Below the pieces are notes generated by a model, which searched no databases, was not told the origin of the DNA, and was given only the letters and a program-made list of their open reading frames with translations. Below are positions 15,071-22,989 of a stretch of 64,000 nucleotides of DNA, in pieces (the stretch's first letter is position 1; each line of letters opens with the position of its first letter). The position numbers were made by a program, and so were the translations under genes. The stretch is from Ilumatobacteraceae bacterium. GTDB lineage: Bacteria; Actinomycetota; Acidimicrobiia; Acidimicrobiales; Ilumatobacteraceae. Location: positions 1 to 64,000 of the forward strand of contig JAJTEL010000007.1 in NCBI GenBank assembly GCA_021299715.1, read 5' to 3'.

Positions 15071-15103
15071 CTGGTTCAGTGAATACTCACGGTTGTGCAC
15101 CAA

Positions 15104-15109
15104 TATCGT
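15104..15109 (+). promoter_or_regulatory. -10 element of leaderless SAM hydrolase gene
   Basis: TATCGT followed by 6 nt and the ATG at 15116, located after the terminator at 15026 to 15070. Confidence 0.5.
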
Positions 15110-15115
15110 GAGCGC

Positions 15116-15970
15116 ATGCATTCGCACATTTCATTGCTCACCGATTACGGACTGAACGATGAATTCGTTGGCGTCATGAAAAGTGTTCTCACAGATATGG
15201 CACCACACGTGCGCATCACAGATCTCACACATGGTGTTCCTGCTTTCGATGTGCGCGCAGGTTCCTTGGCGTTAGCTCGCGCAGTGCAATACGTTCCGGC
15301 AGGAATTGTTATTGCTGTTGTTGATCCTGGTGTTGGTTCTTCGCGTCGCGCTATTGCTGTAGAAGTTGCAGGTGGACGCGGCATCTTTTTGGGTCCCGAC
15401 AATGGTTTATTGGCATCGGGAATAGCAATGGCAGGCGGCGCCGATAGAGCGTTTGAATTAACAAACGTAGAACTACACCTTGCTGCACCAGGCACAACGT
15501 TTGCGGGTCGCGACATATTTGCGCCCGTTGCGGCGTTCCTTGCAAATGGTGGTGCACTTGAAGACGTTGGAAACGAAATTGATACGGCAAGTGTGATGCC
15601 CGGTCTTGTTCCTGTTGCATCAGATGAAACTCATGCGATCTATGGAAGTGGCCTTCGTTGTGAAGTCACATGGGTTGATGCCTTCGGAAACTGTCAGATG
15701 AATGTCGGCCCCGATGACATTGCGCACTTTGGTCCAGTACTTCGACTGGTGATTGGCGACGATGTGCGAAGTGCCCGTGTTGTCAGTCATTTCGCCGACA
15801 TCGATGGGGGAGCCATTGGTGCAGTCATCGATTCCTATGGCATGGTGGCTCTAGCAGTCGATCGAGGATCAGCCGCAGAGGCCTTGCGAATCTCGGCTGG
15901 AGACGCGGTTCTCGTCTTTGCCGGCGAGGCGGGGTCCACGTCGTCCGTCACCTTGCGCTCATCGCACTAG
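15116..15970 (+). CDS. S-adenosyl-L-methionine hydrolase (adenosine-forming), DUF62/SAM hydroxide adenosyltransferase family
   Basis: 284 residues. Characteristic stretches are SLLTDYGLNDEFVGVMK at the start, DLTHGVPAFDVRAG, VVDPGVGSSRRAIAVE, LGPDNGLLA, AGRDIFAPVAA and VTWVDAFGNCQMN. The family includes SAM hydrolases that release adenosine and methionine and the halogenases SalL and FlA. The lack of the halogenase insertion and the context point to the hydrolase. The ATG at 15116 is preferred over a GTG seven codons earlier because of the -10 spacing. Its stop codon overlaps the -10 box of the following microprotein gene. Confidence 0.9.
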   Translation: MHSHISLLTDYGLNDEFVGVMKSVLTDMAPHVRITDLTHGVPAFDVRAGSLALARAVQYVPAGIVIAVVDPGVGSSRRAIAVEVAGGRGIFLGPDNGLLASGIAMAGGADRAFELTNVELHLAAPGTTFAGRDIFAPVAAFLANGGALEDVGNEIDTASVMPGLVPVASDETHAIYGSGLRCEVTWVDAFGNCQMNVGPDDIAHFGPVLRLVIGDDVRSARVVSHFADIDGGAIGAVIDSYGMVALAVDRGSAAEALRISAGDAVLVFAGEAGSTSSVTLRSSH

Positions 15971-15973
15971 GGT
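15968..15973 (+). promoter_or_regulatory. -10 element of leaderless microprotein gene
   Basis: TAGGGT, whose first three bases are the stop codon of the SAM hydrolase gene, followed by 7 nt and the ATG at 15981. Confidence 0.45.
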
Positions 15974-15980
15974 CATAAAC

Positions 15981-16067
15981 ATGCGCCCCGCAACTACCCT
16001 CACCATCGCTCTTCTCATTGGCGTCATCATGGCTGCGGGCATCGTCAACCTTCTCATGTTGAAATAA
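15981..16067 (+). CDS. Single-span membrane microprotein, 28 residues
   Basis: A short frame coding for MRPATTLTIALLIGV, continuing hydrophobic to a final LLMLK: one predicted transmembrane helix of about 20 residues with a positive residue at each end. Two things argue that it is real. A TANNNT box sits 7 nt upstream, as for other leaderless genes here. Its stop overlaps the AAGGA ribosome site of the acyl-CoA ligase gene, placing the two in one operon. It has no recognisable family; a role as a small membrane partner of the ligase is speculation. Confidence 0.6.
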   Translation: MRPATTLTIALLIGVIMAAGIVNLLMLK

Positions 16068-16077
16068 GGAACACGCT

Positions 16078-17565
16078 GTGAATCTCTCGCACATCCTCGA
16101 TAACCATCCCGATGATGCGATTGCTCTCATTAGCCGTGGGCGACCCACTACCTACGGTGCGTTACGTTCACAAGTTGCCTCAATGCGTGGCGAACTGCAA
16201 CGCCTCGGTGTGGGTAAGGGCGACGTTGTCGTCTTGTTGTGTGGCAACAGCCGGTACTTCGTTGTTTCCTATCTTGCAACCATCGGAATAGGGGCAATTG
16301 TTTCGCCACTGAATCCCACAAGTCCTGCTCCAGAAATTGAGGGCGAGATGTTGTCGGTGAAACCAACCGCAGCGGTCATCGAACCGTCAGCGTTCGCAGC
16401 ATGGAAACAAATCCCGTCCATCACAACCTCAGCCGTTCGTGTTGTGATCTCTACTGAAGGACATGAAATTGATGGTGCACACACCATCGACGAATTCTTG
16501 AATTCCGAACCAGCACCAATTGTTGAAGTTGAACCATCGCACCCCGCCGCGTACATGTTCACTAGCGGTACGGCGGGTTCGCCAAAGGCAGCAGTGCTGA
16601 CTCACAACAATCTGCTCACCAATATTCGTCAAGCCAACGTGGCCGAACACATTGGTCCATCCGATGTCACATTCGGTGTGCTTCCCCTCTTTCACATCTT
16701 TGGTCTGAATGTTGTTCTTGGAACATCGTTTGCAGGCGGCGCCGCAGTTGTGTTGGTCCAACGATTCGATCCGGTTGCAACAATGGAAACCATTGCCGAG
16801 CGCCATGTCACTGTTCTTCCTGGTGCGCCAAGTATGTGGATGGCGCTCGCACAAATGGATCACCCCACACCAGATGGCTTCAAGAATGTTCGTCTTGCGT
16901 TGTCTGGCGCGGCAAAACTTCCTGAACAAATTGCCCATTCCATCTCTGCACGTTTTGGTTTACAAATTCACGAGGGATACGGACTTACCGAAGCATCCCC
17001 GGTAGTAACAACGTCTATCGGAATGGAATGGATTCCCGGTTCTATTGGTCGTCCGGTACCAGGAATTGAACTTCGACTCGTTGACGAAAACGGTGATGAT
17101 TCGCTTGTTGGAGACAGTGGCGAAATTTGGATTCGCGGCGAAAACATTTTTGCTGGCTATTTGAACGATGCAGAAGCCACCGAGCGAGTGTTGACATCTG
17201 ACGGATGGTTACGTACCGGCGACATCGCGGTCATTGATGATTCGGGTCATCTCTTTATGGTTGATCGCGCCAAGGACCTCATTATTGTTTCTGGCTTTAA
17301 TGTCTTTCCCGCAGAAGTTGAAGGTGTTTTGCAGTCGCATCCCGACATTGCCGAAGTTGCAGTTGTTGGTACGCCTCACCCACACACAGGTGAAGCAGTG
17401 CGTGCATACGTGGTGTCACGTAATGGTGTGCATCTAGATGAGGACGCAATTATCGATTACTGCCGCACAAAGTTGGCTCGTTACAAGTGCCCGTCCAAGG
17501 TGTTGTTGGTCGATTCGCTTCCACGCAATATCAGCGGGAAGGTGCAGCGCTACGCACTGAGATAG
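16078..17565 (+). CDS. Acyl-CoA synthetase / class I adenylate-forming enzyme
   Basis: 495 residues of the ANL superfamily. It activates a carboxylate with ATP to an acyl-adenylate and then a CoA thioester. Visible core motifs are YMFTSGTAGSPKAAVLTH (P-loop), GYGLTEASPV, GSIGRPVPGIELRLVD, the hinge SDGWLRTGDIAVID, and the C-terminal DRAKDLIIVSGFNVFPAEVE and PRNISGKVQR with the catalytic lysine. The substrate is not determined; the short length fits a medium or long-chain fatty acid ligase. The GTG start has AAGGA 7 nt upstream. Its last 35 bp overlap the convergent membrane protein gene. Confidence 0.9.
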   Translation: MNLSHILDNHPDDAIALISRGRPTTYGALRSQVASMRGELQRLGVGKGDVVVLLCGNSRYFVVSYLATIGIGAIVSPLNPTSPAPEIEGEMLSVKPTAAVIEPSAFAAWKQIPSITTSAVRVVISTEGHEIDGAHTIDEFLNSEPAPIVEVEPSHPAAYMFTSGTAGSPKAAVLTHNNLLTNIRQANVAEHIGPSDVTFGVLPLFHIFGLNVVLGTSFAGGAAVVLVQRFDPVATMETIAERHVTVLPGAPSMWMALAQMDHPTPDGFKNVRLALSGAAKLPEQIAHSISARFGLQIHEGYGLTEASPVVTTSIGMEWIPGSIGRPVPGIELRLVDENGDDSLVGDSGEIWIRGENIFAGYLNDAEATERVLTSDGWLRTGDIAVIDDSGHLFMVDRAKDLIIVSGFNVFPAEVEGVLQSHPDIAEVAVVGTPHPHTGEAVRAYVVSRNGVHLDEDAIIDYCRTKLARYKCPSKVLLVDSLPRNISGKVQRYALR

Positions 17566-18307
17566 TGCTGTGTGTTGCATTGCTTGCAACCAAGAACCCA
17601 GCAAACAACACCACGATGCCCACAAGCAATGTGATGGCAAATGATCTGTCTGCACCGAGGCGACCTGAGAACGTTCCGCTCGCAGACAAGATGGCTGCAC
17701 CAGCCGCAATAAGAATGTTGCCGACGGCGAGTTTGCGCGTTGACTTCACTTGACGAGTGGCAGCACTGGTGAGTGCAGGCGTGCCCCCACGCAACACTCG
17801 CCACGCAGACCATGCCGCGCCTCCGAAGATGATGAGAGCGGGAACCGATGAACCGACGGCGGCCAAGATTCGAGGTAACGCGTTGAAGTGATCGCTGCCA
17901 GTGGGGAGAGTGGTGGGATCTATCTGGCCGCGAATTGGGGTAGTGAGCACCACGCCAATGGCGAACCCTGTGAAAAGAAGCAGTCCGCGCATAGTGGCGT
18001 TGCCTGCTCGCTGACCGACCAGCAGGTACACGGTTCCAAGTCCTAGCCAGGGCACATTCACAATGGCTCCGAAGGTAAAGAAAATGCGAAACGACCCATT
18101 GGTCCAGCCACGACCTTCTGCCCACCACAGGGCAAGCGAAGCCACTGCGAAAAGGGCCATGGCGATGGTCCACGCCAATTCATGCGGGCGACGACGTCGA
18201 AGCCACCGGTCGAGGGTGCTCAGCCCAAAGGCCACAGCCACAATGGTGGAAGCGGCGGCAAGAGCCGTGTTGAAGGTCACGCCTGCCAAGGCTACGGGGG
18301 CGCTCAC
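17531..18307 (-). CDS. Multi-pass membrane protein of unknown function
   Basis: 258 residues from the likely GTG at 18307, with about six or seven hydrophobic helices (for example GVTFNTALAAASTIVAVAFG near the start, ELAWTIAMALFAVASLALWW and SFAITLLVGIVVLFAGFLVA near the end). Arg-rich cytoplasmic loops (DRWLRRRRPHE) are present. No catalytic motif was recognised. It is divergent from rex, and the two share a symmetric -10 region. It overlaps the acyl-CoA ligase gene by 35 bp at its 3' end. The start is uncertain: the frame stays open upstream, but those residues would overlap the rex coding region. Confidence 0.65.
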   Translation of the reverse strand: MSAPVALAGVTFNTALAAASTIVAVAFGLSTLDRWLRRRRPHELAWTIAMALFAVASLALWWAEGRGWTNGSFRIFFTFGAIVNVPWLGLGTVYLLVGQRAGNATMRGLLLFTGFAIGVVLTTPIRGQIDPTTLPTGSDHFNALPRILAAVGSSVPALIIFGGAAWSAWRVLRGGTPALTSAATRQVKSTRKLAVGNILIAAGAAILSASGTFSGRLGADRSFAITLLVGIVVLFAGFLVASNATHSTISVRSAAPSR

Positions 18308-18335
18308 GGAGTTCGTGAATGTGTGCGGAACGCAA

Positions 18336-18342
18336 TAGCGTA
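18336..18342. promoter_or_regulatory. Symmetric TAnnnTA element between rex and the membrane protein gene
   Basis: TAGCGTA gives TAGCGT on the plus strand, 8 nt before the rex ATG, and TACGCT on the minus strand. It could fire both ways. Confidence 0.4.
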
Positions 18343-18349
18343 AGAGGCG

Positions 18350-19039
18350 ATGTCGGACACCCCCCGCCGCAAAATCCCCGAGGCTGCCCTCGGCCGTCTG
18401 CCGGTGTATTTGCGCATCCTTGTCGACCTGTCTGCCGAGGGCACAGGTCAGGTGTCTAGCGAACAACTCGCAGAACTTGCAGCAGTGAATGCAGCCAAAG
18501 TTCGTAAGGACTTGTCGTACTTAGGTACCTATGGCACTCGTGGTGTCGGATACGACGTGCAGTTCCTCACATATCAAATTCAGCGTGAACTTGGGTTGAA
18601 CCAGTCATGGCCAGTTGTCATTGTTGGCGCTGGAAACCTTGGGCAAGCACTTGCCAACTTCACTGGAATCTCAGAGCGTGGATTTCACATTGTCGGAGTT
18701 GTTGACAAAGACGAATCGAAAATCGGATCACTCGTTGGCGGTGTGCGCGTAAAGCACGCCGACGAACTGGCTCAAATTGTTCTGTCAAAATCTGTCAGCA
18801 TTGGAATTATCGCGACACCTGCTCAGCAAGCACAAGATGCCGCCGACGCTTTGGTACGAGCAGGCATTGGCTCCATTATGAATTTTGCTCCCACCGTGTT
18901 GTCGGTGCCCCGTGGAGTCAATGTTCGCAAGGTAGACCTTGCTCTCGAACTTCAAATTCTCAGCTACTACGAACAGCGCCGAAACAATGGACTTCGTTCT
19001 GTGCCCACAGGCGAACAATCCGGACCAGTGAGCGCATAG
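18350..19039 (+). CDS. rex: Redox-sensing transcriptional repressor Rex
   Basis: 229 residues. The N-terminal winged helix (IPEAALGRLPVYLRIL and NAAKVRKDLSYLGTYGTRGVGY, the DNA-recognition stretch) is followed by a Rossmann domain with GAGNLG at 93 to 98 and VDKDESKIG. The C-terminal helix that swaps between subunits is present (LALELQILSYYEQRR). Rex binds DNA when NADH/NAD+ is low and leaves when NADH rises, controlling respiration genes. It heads the hem operon, as in Streptomyces. A near-consensus Rex site lies at 25929 to 25946 in front of the respiratory operon. Confidence 0.96.
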   Translation: MSDTPRRKIPEAALGRLPVYLRILVDLSAEGTGQVSSEQLAELAAVNAAKVRKDLSYLGTYGTRGVGYDVQFLTYQIQRELGLNQSWPVVIVGAGNLGQALANFTGISERGFHIVGVVDKDESKIGSLVGGVRVKHADELAQIVLSKSVSIGIIATPAQQAQDAADALVRAGIGSIMNFAPTVLSVPRGVNVRKVDLALELQILSYYEQRRNNGLRSVPTGEQSGPVSA

Positions 19040-19045
19040 GTCGCC

Positions 19046-20305
19046 ATGTCCATCGTTGTCATTGGTGTTAACCATCGAACAAGTCCTGTCACTCTTCTTG
19101 AGAAGTTGGCAATTGCAGATTCGTCAATGCCAAAGGCGTTGCACAGTCTTACGGTTCGCAACGACATTCGTGAAGCAGTTGTGTTGTCAACCTGCAATCG
19201 CACCGAGGTGTATGCCGTTGTTGAACGTTTCCACGGTGCGTACTCAGACATTCGTGATTTCTTGTGCGAAACAAGCGGTATCAGTGCCGATCAAATCACT
19301 CCGCATCTCTATAGCCAACACGACGATGAAGCAATCGTTCATTTGTTTGAAGTCACGTCGGGACTCGATTCAGCAGTTCTCGGTGAAACTGAAATTGTTG
19401 GTCAGGTTCGCTCTGCATGGGAACTTGCCATGGAAGAAGGCGCATCTCGCAACACATTGAACTTGTTGTTCCGATACGCATTAGAAGTTGGCAAGCGTGC
19501 GCGAACTGAAACCGCTATCAGTCGTTCAACAGCATCGGTGTCACATGCAGCAGTGGAAATGGCTCGCGACACCATTGGCTCGCTTGAAGGCAAGAATGTT
19601 CTTGTTGTTGGTGCCGGAGAAATGGGCGAAGGAGTTGCCACTGCGTTGTCACGTGCTGGCGTCGCAAGTGTCACTGTGGTCAACCGCACCCCGGCACGTG
19701 GTGAAGTTCTTGCCGAGAAAGTGGGCGCGCGTGTGGCCCCATTCGATTCTCTTCACTCAGAGTTGGCGCAGTCCGATGTAGTGGTGGCGTGCACGGGCGC
19801 AGGTGGAACCATCATCTCGCGCGACGTTGTACAACAGGCTCGTCACGGTATTGATGCTCCATTGCTAATTGTCGATATTGCGCTTCCGCGTGACGTCGAT
19901 GCTGATGTTGCAGAGATCCCCACTGTCACCCTTCGCGATCTCGATCATCTCAGCGAATGGGCTGAACGCGGTCTCAACAAGCGCGCCGGTGAAGTGGATC
20001 AAGTTCGAGACATCATCTCTGACGAGGTAGAGCGTTTCACTCTTGACCAGGCACAACGCCAAGCCGCACCGCTTGTGGCGCAGCTGCGTGAAGTTGTTGA
20101 AGGAATACGTACCGCCGAACTAGATCGCTTTAGTACTCGCTTGTCTGGAATGACAGACGAACAGCGAGAAGTAGTTGAATCCATTACTCGGGGCATTGTG
20201 GCCAAACTTCTTCACAGCCCGTCGGTTCGGCTGCGTGAAGCCGCAGGAACCCCCCAAGGAGAGCGATTGTCAGCCGCTGTTCGAGATTTGTTTAATCTCG
20301 ACTGA
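19046..20305 (+). CDS. hemA: Glutamyl-tRNA reductase
   Basis: 419 residues. It reduces glutamyl-tRNA to glutamate-1-semialdehyde with NADPH, the first step of the C5 route to tetrapyrroles. The catalytic Cys50 lies in STCNRTEVYAV, GVNHRTSPV is at the N-terminus, the NADPH-binding VLVVGAGEMGEG is central, and a C-terminal dimerisation helix is present. It starts 6 nt after rex, so redox control by Rex may feed back on haem supply. Confidence 0.96.
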   Translation: MSIVVIGVNHRTSPVTLLEKLAIADSSMPKALHSLTVRNDIREAVVLSTCNRTEVYAVVERFHGAYSDIRDFLCETSGISADQITPHLYSQHDDEAIVHLFEVTSGLDSAVLGETEIVGQVRSAWELAMEEGASRNTLNLLFRYALEVGKRARTETAISRSTASVSHAAVEMARDTIGSLEGKNVLVVGAGEMGEGVATALSRAGVASVTVVNRTPARGEVLAEKVGARVAPFDSLHSELAQSDVVVACTGAGGTIISRDVVQQARHGIDAPLLIVDIALPRDVDADVAEIPTVTLRDLDHLSEWAERGLNKRAGEVDQVRDIISDEVERFTLDQAQRQAAPLVAQLREVVEGIRTAELDRFSTRLSGMTDEQREVVESITRGIVAKLLHSPSVRLREAAGTPQGERLSAAVRDLFNLD

Positions 20306-20313
20306 ACATCTCT

Positions 20314-21195
20314 ATGACGGTTTTACGAATTGCGACACGTTCCAGCGCTCAAGCACGCGCTCAATCTGAACATGTAGGCGCTCTTATTTCTCGCGCGCAA
20401 CCACACATCTCGGTGGAGTATGTCTACGTAGACACTCGCGGTGATGTCAATGCAACAACTCCGTTACACCAAATGGGCGGGCAAGGTGTGTTCGTCAAAG
20501 AAGTGCAGCATGCAGTTCTTGACGGGCGAGCAGACATTGCGGTCCACTCTGCGAAAGACTTGCCATCACAAAAAGCTGAAGGCTTAACAATTGGCGCAAT
20601 TGGCGAGCGTCGCACACCAAACGATGCGCTTGTTGGCGCAACACTGTCGTCACTCGCACATGGCGCAACTGTTGCTACCGGATCTGTTCGTCGTCGTGCG
20701 CAACTCATGCGTGTCCGTCCCGATCTTCACTTCGTCGACTTACGCGGAAATATTCAGACGCGTTTGTCAAAGATTCCCGAAGGCGGCGCAATTGTTATGG
20801 CCGTTGCAGCAATGGAAATCTTGGGAATAACTGATCGCATCAGCGAAGTTCTTCCCGTTGATGTAGCAGTGCCAATGGTGGGCCAGGGGTCTGTTGCTGT
20901 TGAATGTCGCGAGACCGACGCGGATACGTTGGCCGTTCTGGCCAGTATCGATCACGCCGCCAGTCGTCGTGCGGTGGAAGCCGAACGCGCATTCTTGGCT
21001 GTTCTTGGTGCCGGATGTTCAGTTCCGGTTGGTGCGCACCTATCAACAGATGGAGTGTTTCGCGCATTCATGGCAACCGATAGCGCAGATGACTGTGTAC
21101 AACTAGAAGGCTTCATTGGTGATTCTGACGACCACATCGTTGTTGGGGCGGCTATGGCTGTCGAGTGTTCTCGACAACTTGCGAGTGAGGAATAG
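20314..21195 (+). CDS. hemC: Porphobilinogen deaminase (hydroxymethylbilane synthase)
   Basis: 293 residues. It joins four porphobilinogens into hydroxymethylbilane. ATRSSAQARAQSEHV is the N-terminal substrate region, HSAKDLPS and GSVRRRAQL are conserved, and the dipyrromethane cofactor attaches at Cys235 in LGAGCSVPVGAH. It lies 8 nt after hemA and 2 nt before hemD. Confidence 0.96.
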   Translation: MTVLRIATRSSAQARAQSEHVGALISRAQPHISVEYVYVDTRGDVNATTPLHQMGGQGVFVKEVQHAVLDGRADIAVHSAKDLPSQKAEGLTIGAIGERRTPNDALVGATLSSLAHGATVATGSVRRRAQLMRVRPDLHFVDLRGNIQTRLSKIPEGGAIVMAVAAMEILGITDRISEVLPVDVAVPMVGQGSVAVECRETDADTLAVLASIDHAASRRAVEAERAFLAVLGAGCSVPVGAHLSTDGVFRAFMATDSADDCVQLEGFIGDSDDHIVVGAAMAVECSRQLASEE

Positions 21196-21197
21196 CC

Positions 21198-21944
21198 GTG
21201 GCGTCCTCACTTGGTAATAGATCGGTTGTTATCACTCGCTCCCTTGCACAAAACGAATCATTACGTCACCTGCTCGAAGCTCGCGGGGCCGACGTTGTTG
21301 AGGTACCACTTATTGCAATTGCTGAACCAGATGACGATGGTCGAGAGCGCGATGAAGTTCTTCAACGATTTCACGAGTTTGATTGGCTTGTTGTTACCTC
21401 GCCCAATGGTGCAGAACGCGTTGCCCCTTTTTTGTCTGCAGCACAGGCAGCGGGGGACGCTACGTCATATCCGGCAATCGCTGCTGTAGGAGACGCCACG
21501 GCGCGTTCATTGGGAACTGCAGTGTCACTGGTTGCTCAACCTGCACGTGCCGATGTACTCGCCGATATTTTTCCAAGCGGCCACGGATCGGTATTGCTGG
21601 TGCAAGGAAATCTTGCAGACAACACTTTGAGTCAGGCGCTCACCGCAAAAGGCTGGACTGTGAATCAAGTTGTTGCCTATCACACCGTTCAATTGCGTCC
21701 TGCGCCCGACATGGTGGAACCCGCGTTGTCTGCAAATGTTCTGCTCCTTGCATCAGGAAGCGCCGCCACCGGTTGGTTTGAAGCATTCGGTGTCGCAACT
21801 CCTCCAGTTGTTATTGCACTTGGACCATCCACTGCAAAAGTGGCAGAAGCACTAGGTCTCGATGTATCGGCAGTCGCATCCGAGCAGACGCTTGAATCGC
21901 TGCTTGACACCGCTGAACGCGTGCTGGAGAGCCAGAACCACTAA
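21198..21944 (+). CDS. hemD: Uroporphyrinogen-III synthase
   Basis: 248 residues, divergent in sequence as usual for the family. The two-lobed HemD fold is indicated by VVITRSLAQNESLRHLLEARGA at the start, DWLVVTSPNGAERV, and the later LLLASGSAATGWFE and VVIALGPSTAKVAEALG. It closes hydroxymethylbilane to uroporphyrinogen III. It starts with GTG 2 nt after hemC. Identification rests on these motifs and on operon position. Confidence 0.92.
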   Translation: MASSLGNRSVVITRSLAQNESLRHLLEARGADVVEVPLIAIAEPDDDGRERDEVLQRFHEFDWLVVTSPNGAERVAPFLSAAQAAGDATSYPAIAAVGDATARSLGTAVSLVAQPARADVLADIFPSGHGSVLLVQGNLADNTLSQALTAKGWTVNQVVAYHTVQLRPAPDMVEPALSANVLLLASGSAATGWFEAFGVATPPVVIALGPSTAKVAEALGLDVSAVASEQTLESLLDTAERVLESQNH

Positions 21945-21986
21945 TCACAGGTGACTCTGCCCCGATGAGGTGGCCTGTCCTGCCAA

Positions 21987-21992
21987 TAACAT
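21987..21992 (+). promoter_or_regulatory. Internal -10 element in front of hemB
   Basis: TAACAT, then 6 nt, then the GTG at 21999, inside the 54-bp gap behind hemD. hemB-hemL may have their own leaderless start besides read-through. Confidence 0.45.
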
Positions 21993-21998
21993 CAGAGT

Positions 21999-22982
21999 GT
22001 GAGTTTCCCTTCGTCGCGCCCACGCCGTCTTCGCACCACACACGCAATGCGTGAACTAGTTGCAGAGACTCGTCTTCATGTTTCGGACCTCGTGGCACCA
22101 TTGTTTGTTCGCGAAGGAATTTCCTCACCACAGCCCATTGCGTCACTACCAGGCGTTGTGCAACACACAGTCGACTCTCTTGTGGCTGAAGTGAGTGCTC
22201 TGCGAGACCTTGGCGTGAAGGCGGTCATCTTGTTTGGGGTGCCTGCAACAAAAGACGACGAAGGTTCTGGCGCATGGGATCCGAACGGAATTGCTCAAGT
22301 GGCACTTCGCGCCTTACATGCATCTGTGGGTGACGACATGGTCATCATGGCCGACCTGTGTGTTGACGAATACACCTCGCATGGTCATTGCGGAATTGTG
22401 GGAAGCAATGGCGATGTAGACAATGACGCCACGTTGCAGATTTACTGTCGCGCCGCAGTTGCCCAGGCCACAGCCGGAGCGCATGTTGTCGCGCCAAGCG
22501 GAATGATGGACGGTCAAGTGGGGGCAATTCGCGAGGCTCTTGACGATGCGGGTTTTGAAAACGTTGCCATCATGGCGTATTCAGCGAAGTATGCATCTGC
22601 GTTGTACGGTCCATTTCGCGATGCTGTCGATGTGCAAATTGCAGGTGGTGGCCACCGCAAGGGATATCAACAAGATTGGCGCAATGCGCGCGAATCAATG
22701 CGTGAAGTCTTTGAAGACATTGAACAAGGTGCAGACATCGTCATGGTGAAGCCTGCTTTGTCGTACCTAGATGTCATTGGGCAAGTACGTGCATCTGTAG
22801 ACACTCCTGTTGCTGCGTATCACGTCAGTGGTGAATACTCCATGATCAAAGCTGCGGCTGCGAACGGATGGATCGATCACGACGCAGTAGCACTTGAACA
22901 TCTCACGTCAATCAAGCGTGCTGGCGCAGACATTATTCTCACGTATCTCGCTCGGTGGTTCGCTGAGTACTCAGCACAGTAG
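21999..22982 (+). CDS. hemB: Delta-aminolevulinic acid dehydratase (porphobilinogen synthase)
   Basis: 327 residues. It condenses two 5-aminolevulinates to porphobilinogen. The Schiff-base lysines are Lys197 (AYSAKYASALYGPF) and Lys251 (MVKPALSY). The metal site reads CVDEYTSHGHCG (Cys121 and Cys131, with Asp123 where zinc-only enzymes have the middle Cys), a mixed form also seen in other actinobacteria. The GTG start is supported by the -10 spacing. Confidence 0.96.
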   Translation: MSFPSSRPRRLRTTHAMRELVAETRLHVSDLVAPLFVREGISSPQPIASLPGVVQHTVDSLVAEVSALRDLGVKAVILFGVPATKDDEGSGAWDPNGIAQVALRALHASVGDDMVIMADLCVDEYTSHGHCGIVGSNGDVDNDATLQIYCRAAVAQATAGAHVVAPSGMMDGQVGAIREALDDAGFENVAIMAYSAKYASALYGPFRDAVDVQIAGGGHRKGYQQDWRNARESMREVFEDIEQGADIVMVKPALSYLDVIGQVRASVDTPVAAYHVSGEYSMIKAAAANGWIDHDAVALEHLTSIKRAGADIILTYLARWFAEYSAQ

Positions 22983-22989
22983 GAACACC

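Noticed and set aside
18310-18345. Rex autoregulatory site in front of rex
   Set aside because: Only weak half-sites (TTCGTGAA, TGTGCGGAACGCA); no 18-bp inverted repeat comparable to the one at 25929.
22894-22989. hemL start upstream of 22990 inside hemB
   Set aside because: Those residues are the out-of-frame reading of the hemB end; ATG 22990 has a ribosome site.
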